From Anaerolineales bacterium (GTDB lineage Bacteria; Chloroflexota; Anaerolineae; Anaerolineales; Villigracilaceae): a stretch of 59,024 nt of DNA. Location of the stretch: positions 1 through 59,024 of the forward strand of contig JAGNWT010000014.1 of the NCBI GenBank assembly GCA_017985935.1, read 5' to 3'. Below are positions 26,900-36,179 of this stretch, piece after piece. The position numbers were made by a program, and so were the translations under genes. Under the pieces are notes generated by a model. It did no database searches. It worked only from the letters and a program-made list of their open reading frames with translations, and was not told the DNA's origin. Position 1 is the stretch's first letter. Every line of letters begins with the position of its first letter.

Positions 26900-27349
26900 T
26901 TACTTCGGCTTGCTTAAGACCAGCAGATTCAAAGAACCACGCTGGCAGGTTTCACCGTTTTGATTTTTCACAATAATGGATGCGATGATCGCACCACCCC
27001 CGATACGCGGCAGGGCTTTTGTCTCGGCGATCTCCAACTCGGCTGTGATGGTATCACCAATGAAGAACGGCTTGACGAACTTCCACTCGTTGATCTCGCG
27101 GAAAGCCAATACCGTGCCTTCGAGGAATCCCGTCCGCATGATCAAACCGGTGGCGAGGGACAGCCCCAAAAGTCCATGAGCGATGCGCTGACCGAATTGG
27201 GTCTTGCTGGCAAAGTCTGCATTGGTATGGATCTCATTGAAATCGCCTGTCAGCCCGGCAAAGTTAAAAATATCGGCTTCGCTGACCGTTCGCCCGACCG
27301 TATTCACTTTTTGTCCGACAAAAAAATCCTCGAAATAAAGTCCAGCCAT
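26900..27349 (-). CDS. MaoC-like (R)-specific hydratase, hot-dog fold
   Basis: 149 residues, the usual single-domain length. The hydratase motif 'FAGLTGDFNEIHTNADFA...RIAHGLLGLSL' gives the catalytic Asp/His pair (about Asp36 and His41). Family members hydrate enoyl-CoA or enoyl-ACP substrates. The substrate here is unknown. GAGGAGA lies before the ATG. TATAAT on the minus strand (complement of 27417-27422) may be its -10 element, but no good -35 is seen. It is divergent from the glycoside hydrolase at 27462. Confidence 0.9.
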   Translation of the reverse strand: MAGLYFEDFFVGQKVNTVGRTVSEADIFNFAGLTGDFNEIHTNADFASKTQFGQRIAHGLLGLSLATGLIMRTGFLEGTVLAFREINEWKFVKPFFIGDTITAELEIAETKALPRIGGGAIIASIIVKNQNGETCQRGSLNLLVLSKPK

Positions 27350-27425
27350 TGAATTTTCTCCTCATCTTGTGGTTGTTTTTCCTGCGGTCATTGCAGTTGA
27401 CCAGCCATCACACCAAATTATACCT

Positions 27426-27454
27426 TTGACCAACTACCGTTTCGCTCGTACAAT
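27426..27454 (+). promoter_or_regulatory. Promoter giving a leaderless glycoside hydrolase mRNA
   Basis: -35 TTGACC (27426-27431) and -10 TACAAT (27449-27454) are 17 bases apart. The ATG at 27462 lies 8 bases after the -10, at the expected transcription start, and no Shine-Dalgarno is possible. Confidence 0.7.
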
Positions 27455-27461
27455 AAGCGCC

Positions 27462-29840
27462 ATGCGAGACTGGTCTCTAAGCCTTGGCGCTCCGCTTTAC
27501 CTTACTCTGGCAGCGGATGCCCGCCTCAGCAAGCCCGATTACCTCAATGACCATATCTGGGAAGCGGAACTTGGCGCAACAGACCCGGCTTTTGTGGCGC
27601 TTTACACCACTTTTGGTCTGCGGGCGCGCTCAATGCGCCTGTACCTGCGTTTTACTGAAAACAATGTTTCAGTTACAGACCCTAACACCTTTGCCGCTAA
27701 ACCGTCACTACGCCGTTTCTACCCAAACTTCCTAGCCCTCGATTTTGTTCCCATAGAAAACCTGCCAGTAACCACCGAATTTTGGGTTCCTGAATCACAT
27801 GCGGTGGCGGGCAAGGTCATCTTGACCAACAAAAGCAATGCCGTGCGCCAGATCCGTTTGGAAGTGTGCGCCGCCCTCGCGCCCCTCGATGGGCAAGCCA
27901 TCATCCCCACCCAACAACAATCTGTAAATATTCTTGCGGGACAGACCAGCGGAATCGCCCCTGTGATCTTCATGACCGGAGGCCCCAAGCATGGACCTGG
28001 CCCTCAACCTTCGCTCATGCTGGACCTGGAATTGGGTCCCGGCTTAACAAGGCAGATCACTTTCGCTGAAGCTGCGCTGGATACTGTAGCCACCTCCTTT
28101 GAACTGGCGCGCCGCAGTGCCGCCCGTCCGTGGGAAGCGGAGCGTGCCCGCATAGACATGCTCGACGCCGCCCAGGTGATCGATATCCGCACCGGCGACC
28201 CCGAGTGGGATGCTGCTCTTGCCTTCAGCCAGCATGCCGCGCACGGACTTTTCTTTGGCGGCAGTGAGCAATTGCCCAACCCATCCTTCGTAAATGCCCG
28301 TCACATAGACAATGGCTTTTCACGGAAGGGTGATGGCGGCGACTATCCGCCGTCATGGAACGGGCAATCTCCGCTGGATGCCTATTACATTTCCAGCATC
28401 CTGCATGGCGCGCCGCAGGTGGCGAAGAATCTCATCCTCAACTTTCTCTCTGCCCAAAACGAAGAAGGTGAAGTGGATGGCAAGCCCGGGCTTGCCGGTC
28501 AGCGCGGAAAATTGATCGCCGCTCCTTTGCTTGCCAGCCTCGCATGGAAGTATTACCAAACTACTCAAGACGAATCGTTTCTGGCAGAGGTCTACCCCAA
28601 ACTGGTGAAATTTTTCTGGGCGTGGTTCTCTCCTGCCCACGACCGCAATCGCGACGGCGCACCTGAGTGGGGGCACATCCTGCAGACCGGATTCGATGAA
28701 AACCCGATCTTCGATGTTTGGAATCCCTGGTCGCAAGGACTGGATGTTTCGCTGGTGCATAGCCCATCGCTCGAAGCTATGCTCTATCGCGAAGCGGATT
28801 CCATTGTGAAGATCTCAAAGCGGATCGGCAAGCACGAGGAGGAGACCACCCTCATCCGCTCGCAGGCTGAGGTTCTCAAGGCATCTCTGGCGGCGAGTTG
28901 GAACGCGAACCAAAGTTTTTATTCCTACCGTGATCGCGAAACAGGCATGGTTTCCACTGGCAAGGTGATCGCGCAAAAAAGGGGAGATGGCAATCTGCGA
29001 CCGAAGGCAGAGTTCGAGAGCGGCGTACGTCTGTTGATCGAGATCCAAACAGACAGTCCCGCCGCGAAGCGCCCCGAAGTGGAAGTGAGCGAATATTTCA
29101 CCAAGACCAAGGGCGAGATCGAAACCATCCTCGGGCATCAATTCCAATGGCGCAGCGGGGGGTTGGTGGCAACCACGCAAAAATTGTTCAAACGCGTTGG
29201 ACGGGTCATGGTGAAGGGCCTCGACGAGAACGATAAGATCGTGGTCAAGTTGATCGATACCACCGGCGAAGACATCACCCTGGCTCTTCCGCTATGGGCG
29301 GGTGTACCCGAAGCGCAGCAGGCAAATGCACTCATTGGAAGAAATTTAATGAGCGCAGATCGCTTTGATTATCCCTTCGGATTGTCTTCACTGACGTTCT
29401 CTCCCCACCCCGACGCTGACCCGGTTTCGATGGGCGTTCACTTCCCGTGGAATCAACTCGTGGGCGAGGGATTGCTGGCTTACGGATTCCGCGCCGAAGC
29501 CACACGGCTCACCGTTCACATGATGAATGCGGTCATTCAAAACCTGAAACAGAATCGATCCTTCTATCAGCGTTATCACGCGGAGAGAGGGACCGGCATT
29601 GGCGAACGCAACTCTCTGCAGGGGCTTGCCCCCGTGGGTTTATTCATGCAGACCCTTGGCGTGACGATCCTTTCCGCGACACGGGTGAAGCTCGAAGGCA
29701 GGAACCTCTTTCCGTGGGCGGTGACGGTCAAGTACAAAGGTCTTACCATTGTCCGCGCCCACGAGCAAACCACGGTCACCTTCTCGAACGGTGAAAGCGT
29801 GATCGTCAAAGACGAAGCGCCCTGCATCGTTGAAATGTAA
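27462..29840 (+). CDS. (alpha/alpha)6-barrel glycoside hydrolase, MGH/GH63-like
   Basis: 792 residues from the ATG at 27462; the longer in-frame start at 27369 would run through the promoter. An N-terminal beta-sandwich (about 1-225) precedes a helical catalytic region, with 'DNGFSRKGDGGDYPPSWNGQ', 'RNRDGAPEWGH' and 'FDVWNPWSQGLD' as acidic, aromatic-rich active-site loops. A beta insertion (about 500-620) interrupts the barrel, and a small beta domain closes the protein. The layout recalls the MGH1-like/GH63 group that includes mannosylglycerate and glucosylglycerate hydrolases. Its place just before a glucosylglycerate cluster supports solute breakdown, but its own terminator and promoter separate it from that operon. 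Confidence 0.75.
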   Translation: MRDWSLSLGAPLYLTLAADARLSKPDYLNDHIWEAELGATDPAFVALYTTFGLRARSMRLYLRFTENNVSVTDPNTFAAKPSLRRFYPNFLALDFVPIENLPVTTEFWVPESHAVAGKVILTNKSNAVRQIRLEVCAALAPLDGQAIIPTQQQSVNILAGQTSGIAPVIFMTGGPKHGPGPQPSLMLDLELGPGLTRQITFAEAALDTVATSFELARRSAARPWEAERARIDMLDAAQVIDIRTGDPEWDAALAFSQHAAHGLFFGGSEQLPNPSFVNARHIDNGFSRKGDGGDYPPSWNGQSPLDAYYISSILHGAPQVAKNLILNFLSAQNEEGEVDGKPGLAGQRGKLIAAPLLASLAWKYYQTTQDESFLAEVYPKLVKFFWAWFSPAHDRNRDGAPEWGHILQTGFDENPIFDVWNPWSQGLDVSLVHSPSLEAMLYREADSIVKISKRIGKHEEETTLIRSQAEVLKASLAASWNANQSFYSYRDRETGMVSTGKVIAQKRGDGNLRPKAEFESGVRLLIEIQTDSPAAKRPEVEVSEYFTKTKGEIETILGHQFQWRSGGLVATTQKLFKRVGRVMVKGLDENDKIVVKLIDTTGEDITLALPLWAGVPEAQQANALIGRNLMSADRFDYPFGLSSLTFSPHPDADPVSMGVHFPWNQLVGEGLLAYGFRAEATRLTVHMMNAVIQNLKQNRSFYQRYHAERGTGIGERNSLQGLAPVGLFMQTLGVTILSATRVKLEGRNLFPWAVTVKYKGLTIVRAHEQTTVTFSNGESVIVKDEAPCIVEM

Positions 29841-29851
29841 ATCGCGGTTCG

Positions 29852-29894
29852 AAATTCAAAAGACAGTTGCGGATGGCAACTGTCTTTTGAATTT
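29852..29894. terminator. Terminator after the glycoside hydrolase
   Basis: A perfect 19-bp stem (29852-29870 with 29876-29894) with a 5-base loop and A/T-rich outer arms. It isolates the following operon. Confidence 0.92.
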
Positions 29895-29925
29895 AATCGG
29901 AATTAATCTTAAGCCCTATTAACCA

Positions 29926-29934
29926 TGTTATAAA
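29926..29934 (+). promoter_or_regulatory. Extended -10 promoter of the phosphorylase-GpgS operon
   Basis: TGT-TATAAA forms an extended -10 element. No convincing -35 lies upstream. It directly follows the terminator and precedes the first gene of the operon. Confidence 0.45.
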
Positions 29935-30017
29935 AAATATTGTTTCAGAGTCTCTATGTGTTGGTAGTACGACCCGCGCTTGCTGTCAGACACTTTGTGT
30001 TTCATGCAAGAGTCTTA

Positions 30018-31700
30018 ATGATAAAAATCCTTGACCATCTTCGCTTTTTATACGGGGAAGAAACTGCGCCGCGATTATTCGAGCGTGCGCAATTTATATT
30101 GGAAGAATATCGTGTGAGAATCCACCCGCAAGATGGCAGATTGACCGAGCGTGATTCCCTGATGATCACTTATGGCGATCAGGTGCAGCGACCCAGCGAA
30201 AAGCCGTTGCGGACCCTCAATAATTTTTGCGAACAATATTTATCTGGCGTTGTCAGCGGAGTCCATATTTTGCCTTTCTACCCGTGGACTTCGGACGATG
30301 GTTTTTCGGTGGTGGACTACCGCAGAATAGACGCAATCCTGGGGGATTGGGGTGACGTTCTTTCCTTGCGGAAGGGATTTCGCCTGATGTTCGACGGAGT
30401 TATTAATCACATATCGGCAGGAAGTGAGTGGTTCGAGGAGTTTTTGCGCGATCACCCGCAGTATCGAAATTATTTTGTAGTGGTTGAAGGTTCGCCAGAC
30501 CTGTCACAGGTGGTTCGTCCGCGGGCTTTACCGCTCTTGACCGAGTTCGATACATCTTCCGGGAAAAAGCGGGTATGGACAACCTTCAGCGAAGACCAGA
30601 TAGACCTTAATTTTAAAAATCCTGATGTCTTATTTGAGATCCTCGATATTCTGCTGATGTATGCGGAACGCGGCGCGTCATTGATCCGGCTGGATGCGAT
30701 CGCCTATTTGTGGAAGGAGATCGGCACAACCTGTATTCATCTTCCGCAAACACACCGTGTGATCCAGCTTTTGCGCGCCGCATTAGATGTGGCAGCTCCC
30801 CACGTTCATCTAGTCACCGAAACGAATGTCCCGCATGCCGATAATCTCTCTTACTTTGGCGATGGGGCCAATGAGGCGCAACTGGTTTATAACTTTGCGC
30901 TGCCGCCACTTACTTTACACGCTTTTCATTCGGGCGACGCGAGTATGTTATCCCGATGGGCTGGCACGCTGACCCTGCCTTCCGACCGGACAACATTTTT
31001 TAATTTCCTCGCTTCACATGACGGCATTGGGCTGAACCCGGCACGCGGAATCCTTCCCGATGAAGATGTAAACTTTCTGGTCGAGAAGTCCCTTGAACAT
31101 GGCGGTTTTATTTCTTATAAACAAAATCCAGATGAGACTCAAAGCCCGTATGAGATGAATATCAATTATTTTGACGCGCTTTCTAATCCGAAAGGGAATG
31201 AACCTGTCGATCTACAGGTCGATCGTTTTATTGCGGCGCAAGCCATCATGCTTTCTTTACTCGGAATTCCGGGAATATATTTTCATAGCCTTTTTGGCTC
31301 TCGCGGATGGATCGAGGGTGTGCGACAAACAGGACGTAATCGCACAATTAACCGTGAGAAATGCCTTTTTGACGAATTGGAAAAGGAGCTCAAAAGAGAG
31401 GCTTCACTCCGTTCGAAAGTTTTTACGCGTTACTCCAGGTTATTAAAAGCAAGAAGCGATTCTCCTGCTTTTCATCCGCATGGCAGGCAAAAGATCCATG
31501 AATTTCATTCATCCGTGTTTGCGGTGGAGCGCATTTCACCGGATGAAAACTTGCGTGCCTGGTGCCTGCACAACGCCAGCGGTCGGAGGCTTGTATTCAA
31601 GACCGAAATTGGGCAGGCGATTGATCTGCTCACAAGAGAGTCTGTATCAGCATCCGAGATCACTCTTGAACCTTATCAAATCTTATGGATGGGACAATGA
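30018..31700 (+). CDS. GH13_18 sugar phosphorylase, probably glucosylglycerate phosphorylase
   Basis: 560 residues. A sucrose-phosphorylase-type barrel is visible: 'ILPFYPWTSDDGFSVVDY', 'FDGVINHIS', nucleophile Asp in 'IRLDAIAYLWK', acid/base Glu in 'VTETNVPH', and 'FNFLASHDGIGLNP'. Members split sucrose, glucosylglycerol or glucosylglycerate with phosphate to give glucose-1-phosphate. The nearby GpgS-type synthase makes glucosylglycerate the best guess; sucrose is the main alternative. The ATG at 30018 starts the conserved 'LDHLRFLYGEE' segment; a TTG at 29940 would add 26 unconserved residues. The end overlaps the next gene by 4 bases (ATGA). Base composition is visibly lower in G+C than the flanking genes. 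Confidence 0.88.
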   Translation: MIKILDHLRFLYGEETAPRLFERAQFILEEYRVRIHPQDGRLTERDSLMITYGDQVQRPSEKPLRTLNNFCEQYLSGVVSGVHILPFYPWTSDDGFSVVDYRRIDAILGDWGDVLSLRKGFRLMFDGVINHISAGSEWFEEFLRDHPQYRNYFVVVEGSPDLSQVVRPRALPLLTEFDTSSGKKRVWTTFSEDQIDLNFKNPDVLFEILDILLMYAERGASLIRLDAIAYLWKEIGTTCIHLPQTHRVIQLLRAALDVAAPHVHLVTETNVPHADNLSYFGDGANEAQLVYNFALPPLTLHAFHSGDASMLSRWAGTLTLPSDRTTFFNFLASHDGIGLNPARGILPDEDVNFLVEKSLEHGGFISYKQNPDETQSPYEMNINYFDALSNPKGNEPVDLQVDRFIAAQAIMLSLLGIPGIYFHSLFGSRGWIEGVRQTGRNRTINREKCLFDELEKELKREASLRSKVFTRYSRLLKARSDSPAFHPHGRQKIHEFHSSVFAVERISPDENLRAWCLHNASGRRLVFKTEIGQAIDLLTRESVSASEITLEPYQILWMGQ

Positions 31701-33031
31701 CACATCATATTGGTTTTATTTCAACCCGCTTCGCAGGGACAGACGGCGTTTCGCTCGAAACGCAAAAATGGGCGACCGTGTTGGAGCGGCTGGGGCACAA
31801 GTGCTTTTATTTCGCCGGACAATGCGATCGAAACAGCGACCAGTCTCATGTCACGCCTGAGGCGTTCTATCGTCACCCCGAGATCGACAAAATCAACCAA
31901 CAGGCTTATTCGGGCAGTTGGACGGTTACAAAAGAGGCTCGTAAGGCGCATCCAGAGATCGCAGCTTTGCATCAGGATTTTTTTTCGATCTACATCCGTC
32001 CGCCGCAGATGACAAGGCGTGTGAATGAATTGAAGGAACATCTCAAAGAGCAGTTGTATGAATTCGCGCATCGCTTTGACCTTGAAATTCTTGTGGTCGA
32101 AAATGCAGTGGCGATTCCTCTTAATTTGCCGCTGGGGCTGGCTATCACTGAGTTTGTCGCTGAGACGGGATTTCCCACCATTGCGCATCATCATGATTTT
32201 CATTGGGAGCGGCAGCGCTTTCAAGTCAACTGTGTTGGCGATTATCTTGCTGCGGCGTTTCCTCCTGCTTTGCCTTCGATCCGGCATGTGGTCATTAATT
32301 CACTGCAGGCGCAGCAGATGGCTTCTCGTCATGGATTGACCTCGCGTGTGATCCCCAATGTGATGGATTTTGATTCTCCTCCACCCGCACCTGATGCCTT
32401 CACCAAAAACATCCGCGCGGACTTTGGGGTCGGGCAGGATGAATATTTTTTTCTGCAGCCCACGAGGGTCATTCAACGTAAGGGGATCGAGCACTCCGTT
32501 GAGCTTGTGCGCCGGCTTGACCTGCCTGCGAAACTGGTTATCTCGCACGCCTCCGGTGATGAAGGCACAGACTATGAGCAGCGAGTCCGTGAATACGCAC
32601 ATCTGTTAGGCGTAGCGGTACGCTTTGAGTCGGATCAGGTGCAGGACACCCGCGGTATTACTGCGGACGGAAAAAAGATCTACACGCTGGGAGATGTGTA
32701 TCCGCATGCCGACCTGGTCACCTATCCTTCAAGCATCGAGGGATTTGGCAATGCCTATCTGGAAGCCGTGTACTATCGCCGCCCGATCTTGGTAAATAAT
32801 TATTCGATCTATGAAGTGGATATCAAGCCGAAGGGATTTAGAGCTGTATGGTTCGATGGTTTCATCAGTACCGATACTCTAAATGCTGTGCGCCGTGTCT
32901 TGCAGAACTCGGCACTGGCTGAGGAATGGGCTGAAGAGAATTATCAGCTGGCGAAAAGATATTTTTCCTTCACCGTGCTGGAGCGCCGCTTACAATCCAT
33001 CCTTGCAGATTGCCTGGGTCAGCAGATATGA
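31697..33031 (+). CDS. GT4-family glycosyltransferase
   Basis: 444 residues with a GT-B fold. The N-terminal domain has 'IGFISTRFAGTDGVSLETQKWA' and 'IAHHHDFHWERQRF'; the C-terminal domain has 'LQPTRVIQRKGIEHSVELVRR' and the donor-site motif 'VTYPSSIEGFGNAYLEAVYYRRPILV' (EX7E type). It overlaps both neighbours by 4 bases (ATGA), so it is translated with them. In Petrotoga a GT4 enzyme (MggA) adds mannose to glucosylglycerate, and the context makes such a solute-extending role plausible, but the donor and acceptor are not shown by sequence alone. Confidence 0.85.
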   Translation: MTHHIGFISTRFAGTDGVSLETQKWATVLERLGHKCFYFAGQCDRNSDQSHVTPEAFYRHPEIDKINQQAYSGSWTVTKEARKAHPEIAALHQDFFSIYIRPPQMTRRVNELKEHLKEQLYEFAHRFDLEILVVENAVAIPLNLPLGLAITEFVAETGFPTIAHHHDFHWERQRFQVNCVGDYLAAAFPPALPSIRHVVINSLQAQQMASRHGLTSRVIPNVMDFDSPPPAPDAFTKNIRADFGVGQDEYFFLQPTRVIQRKGIEHSVELVRRLDLPAKLVISHASGDEGTDYEQRVREYAHLLGVAVRFESDQVQDTRGITADGKKIYTLGDVYPHADLVTYPSSIEGFGNAYLEAVYYRRPILVNNYSIYEVDIKPKGFRAVWFDGFISTDTLNAVRRVLQNSALAEEWAEENYQLAKRYFSFTVLERRLQSILADCLGQQI

Positions 33032-34245
33032 ATATTGCCATTTTGCATTATTCGGTTCCGCCCGTGGTTGGCGGTGTGGAAAGCGTGATCGGGCATCATG
33101 CGCGCCTGATGAGTGAAGCTGGACATTCCGTCCGTTTGATCGCTGCGCGCGGAGAAGCGCTGGGCGCACAGATTCCGCTGATCAGGATTCCACTGGCAGA
33201 CTCGCGCCATGCCCGCCTGACTGCGGTGAAGGAACAATTGGATCGCGGTCAAATGCCGGATGATTTTGAGGCGTTGCGCGAAGAACTTTCGGGTCAACTA
33301 AGCGGTGCCTTGTCCGGCGTGGATGTGTTGATCGTCCATAATGTTTGTTCCCTTAATAAAAACCTCGCTTTGACCGCCGCTTTGCATCAATTGCATTCAT
33401 TGAAGCGCATCCCTCGTTTGATCCTCTGGCACCACGATCTGGCGTGGACGACGCCGCGATATCTGCCCGAACTTCATGCGGGGTATCCTTGGGAACTTCT
33501 AAAAACTGCGTGGGCGGATGCGGTTCAGGTCACGGTCTCTGAGATGCGACAAACAGAGATTTCTGAGTTGATGGCTTTGGAGAAATCTCAAGTTCATGTA
33601 GTTCCGAATGGCGTAGATATTGGCAAGTTTCTTAAATTGGAAGAACAAACAATAGGATATGTTCATCGTCTCGGGTTATTTCAGGCTAACCCATTATTGT
33701 TGCTGCCTGTCCGTATTACGCCCCGCAAGAACATTGAGCTGGCATTACGTATCTTGGCAATATTGCAAAAAGATCTTCCATCTGCAAGGATGGTCGTGGT
33801 CGGCCCGTTAGGACCACATAACGCGGATAACTTCAGGTATTTCGAAAAGTTGACCTCGTTACGACTGGAACTTGGTTTGCATAACTCAGCACATTTTCTG
33901 GCTGAACTGACAGACGATTTCATCCCTGATGAGGTTGTCTCGGATTTTTATCGTCTCGCGGATGCTGTTCTGTTTCCCAGTTTCGAAGAGGGGTTCGGGA
34001 TACCTGTTTTAGAGGCGGGGTTTGCAGGCATTCCTGTCTTTTGCTCGGATATCCCTCCGTTAAAGAACTTGGGACGTGATTTCGCGGATTATTTTTTGCC
34101 CAATGATGACCCTGCAACTGTAGCAGGGCGGATGGTGGAAAGTTTCAGAAAAAATAAAGTTTTTGGTTTGCGCGCGTTGGTCCGCGATAAATTTACTTGG
34201 GAGCGAATCTATGCAGAAAAGATCGCACCCTTGCTGTACGGGTAA
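33028..34245 (+). CDS. Second GT4-family glycosyltransferase
   Basis: 405 residues with a GT-B fold: 'PPVVGGVESVIGHHARLMSEAGHSVRL' at the N-terminus, 'VVPNGVDIGKFL' at the hinge, 'PVRITPRKNIELALRI', and the donor motif 'AVLFPSFEEGFGIPVLEAGFAGIPVF'. It starts at the ATG in an ATGA overlap with the previous gene. It is not closely similar to the preceding GT4, so it is probably not a recent duplicate. It may act on the same solute or on a lipid or polysaccharide. Confidence 0.85.
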   Translation: MNIAILHYSVPPVVGGVESVIGHHARLMSEAGHSVRLIAARGEALGAQIPLIRIPLADSRHARLTAVKEQLDRGQMPDDFEALREELSGQLSGALSGVDVLIVHNVCSLNKNLALTAALHQLHSLKRIPRLILWHHDLAWTTPRYLPELHAGYPWELLKTAWADAVQVTVSEMRQTEISELMALEKSQVHVVPNGVDIGKFLKLEEQTIGYVHRLGLFQANPLLLLPVRITPRKNIELALRILAILQKDLPSARMVVVGPLGPHNADNFRYFEKLTSLRLELGLHNSAHFLAELTDDFIPDEVVSDFYRLADAVLFPSFEEGFGIPVLEAGFAGIPVFCSDIPPLKNLGRDFADYFLPNDDPATVAGRMVESFRKNKVFGLRALVRDKFTWERIYAEKIAPLLYG

Positions 34246-34256
34246 GTGGAGGCAAA

Positions 34257-36077
34257 ATGTATCCCATTCCTAAAAATGCTTTAATAGCAAAAATTCTTGT
34301 GCCTGTTCTAAATGGCTGCGAACAGCGATCATCCATTTATGCGGCTCGTGCAATCGCGGGAGAGGAAAATATCCTGCTGGCAGGGTTTATCTATGTTCCC
34401 GAAGATATTTCACTTAGTACCGCTGCAGTTGAGGCGCGCAGGCTGAGACAGACCCTGAAACAACTTTATAAAGTAAAGCGTGGAGATAAATGGGCTCAGG
34501 TACATGTCTCACATCATCCATGGAACGATCTTGTTGAGATCATCAAGCGCGAAGAAATCGATCTGCTTTTGCTCGAATGGCCCTGCCATTTTGATTCTTT
34601 AAAAACAACGATCTCTGAAGTTCTTTCTCAGGCGCCTTGCAATATTGCCATTGTCAATCAGCATATCGGGGCAAATATTCGAAATGTGTTGATCCCTATC
34701 CGCGGCGGCCCATACGCAGAATTAAGTATGAGGATCGCTTTGTCCATTCGCAATTCGAAGAATGCACAAGTTTCGTCATTGCACCTTTTTCCGAAGAATA
34801 TCACAAGGCAGCAAGACCTTGCATTTAAAGGCATAGACCGCGTACTGAAGAGCCTGCCCGAAATCCGGCGCGAGGAAATCGTGACCGATGATCCATCGGC
34901 GGCGATTATTGAGTCTGCCAAAAAATATGACTTGCTTATCATGGGCGCTTCTGCACGGACCGCGAACGAGGTCCCGGCTATCGGGGTGGTAGCCGAGAAG
35001 GTAATGCAAGAAAGCCGACATGGTGTGATCGTGGTGAAAACAAAACTGCCTTATGAGGTTAACCCTGCCAGTGAAGAAGCCGGTCAGGCGGCAATCTCTG
35101 TGCTGGTGGATAAGTGGTTCGCTGAAAATACCTTTCATGCCAACGAGTTTATAGATCTCAACTATCTTCTTTCACTGAAGAAAAAACAGAACCTAACCAT
35201 CAGCCTCGCACTTCCCGCACTCAACGAGGAACAAACCGTTGGCAGGGTCATTCGCACCATCAGAAATGTACTGATGAAGCGGGTGCCATTGCTGGATGAG
35301 ATCGTGTTGATCGACTCGAATTCCACAGACCGCACGCGCCAGATTGCAGAGAAAATCGGCGTGCCGGTTCATATCCATCAACAGACCCTGCCTCAATATG
35401 GCGCGCGGCGTGGAAAAGGAGAGGCGCTGTGGAAAAGTCTGTATTGCACTCGGGGAGATATCATTATCTGGATCGATACCGACATTGTGAATATTCACCC
35501 GCGCTTTGTATATGGATTGATTGGTCCGCTGCTTCTCCGCCCTGAAATTAACTTTGTTAAAGGCTTTTATCGCCGCCCATTAAAGGTTGGCAATAAAATG
35601 CAGGCGGGTAGTGGTGGGCGGGTTACCGAGTTGACCGCGCGTCCGCTCCTCAACCTGTTCTACCCTGAACTTTCCGGTATGATCCAGCCGCTTTCTGGAG
35701 AATATGGGGGCAGACGAAAGGTTTTGGAGCAGTTGCCTTTCTTTTCAGGATATGGGGTTGAAATTGGTTTACTAATTGATATTCTCGAGCTTTCAGGTTT
35801 GCATTCGATTGCTCAAGTGGATTTGAAGGAACGTATTCATCATAATCAACCATTGGATGCCTTAAGTAAAATGTCCTTTGCCATTATTCAAGCGATCATT
35901 CGAAAACTTGAGATCAAATATGGCCAAAATATTTTAGAAAATATCAATAAGACCATGAAGATGATCCGCTATGAGCAGGATCGTTTCTTCCTCGATGTTG
36001 AAGAGATTGCTGAGGGGGAACGCCCGCCAATGATTGAGATACCCGAGTATCAGAATATACGAATTGGGAGTTTTTAA
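34257..36077 (+). CDS. gpgS: UspA-UspA-GpgS fusion: glucosyl-3-phosphoglycerate synthase with universal stress domains
   Basis: 606 residues. Two universal-stress-protein-like domains come first (about 10-135 and 150-265; the second has 'LLIMGASARTANEVPAIGVVAEKVM', an eroded ATP loop). A GT81/GpgS catalytic domain spans about 318-570, with 'ALPALNEEQTVGRVI', 'DSNSTDRT', 'GKGEALWKSL', Asp407-Thr-Asp409, 'VKGFYRRPL', 'GRVTELTARPLLNLFYPEL' and 'FFSGYGVEIGLLID'. GpgS joins a nucleotide-glucose to 3-phosphoglycerate, the first step to glucosylglycerate. GTGGAGG precedes the ATG. No GpgP phosphatase gene follows. The fusion suggests direct ATP or stress sensing, which is inference. Confidence 0.88.
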   Translation: MYPIPKNALIAKILVPVLNGCEQRSSIYAARAIAGEENILLAGFIYVPEDISLSTAAVEARRLRQTLKQLYKVKRGDKWAQVHVSHHPWNDLVEIIKREEIDLLLLEWPCHFDSLKTTISEVLSQAPCNIAIVNQHIGANIRNVLIPIRGGPYAELSMRIALSIRNSKNAQVSSLHLFPKNITRQQDLAFKGIDRVLKSLPEIRREEIVTDDPSAAIIESAKKYDLLIMGASARTANEVPAIGVVAEKVMQESRHGVIVVKTKLPYEVNPASEEAGQAAISVLVDKWFAENTFHANEFIDLNYLLSLKKKQNLTISLALPALNEEQTVGRVIRTIRNVLMKRVPLLDEIVLIDSNSTDRTRQIAEKIGVPVHIHQQTLPQYGARRGKGEALWKSLYCTRGDIIIWIDTDIVNIHPRFVYGLIGPLLLRPEINFVKGFYRRPLKVGNKMQAGSGGRVTELTARPLLNLFYPELSGMIQPLSGEYGGRRKVLEQLPFFSGYGVEIGLLIDILELSGLHSIAQVDLKERIHHNQPLDALSKMSFAIIQAIIRKLEIKYGQNILENINKTMKMIRYEQDRFFLDVEEIAEGERPPMIEIPEYQNIRIGSF

Positions 36078-36150
36078 TCTCCCTGTAAAAACAAAGGTTG
36101 AATGCCTACATTCTTATGAGAATGGAATTAATCATAGGCGGGACGAGTCA

Positions 36151-36159
36151 TGGTATAAA
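36151..36159 (+). promoter_or_regulatory. Extended -10 promoter of the exchanger gene
   Basis: TGG-TATAAA lies 21 bases before the start codon at 36180, with no convincing -35. It separates the ion-transport genes from the glycosyltransferase operon. Confidence 0.4.
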
Positions 36160-36179
36160 AATTTCAGAGAAAATAGGGC

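Noticed and set aside
27369..27461. 31-codon N-terminal extension of the glycoside hydrolase
   Set aside because: It runs through the -35 and -10 boxes, and the residues do not look like a signal peptide or domain.
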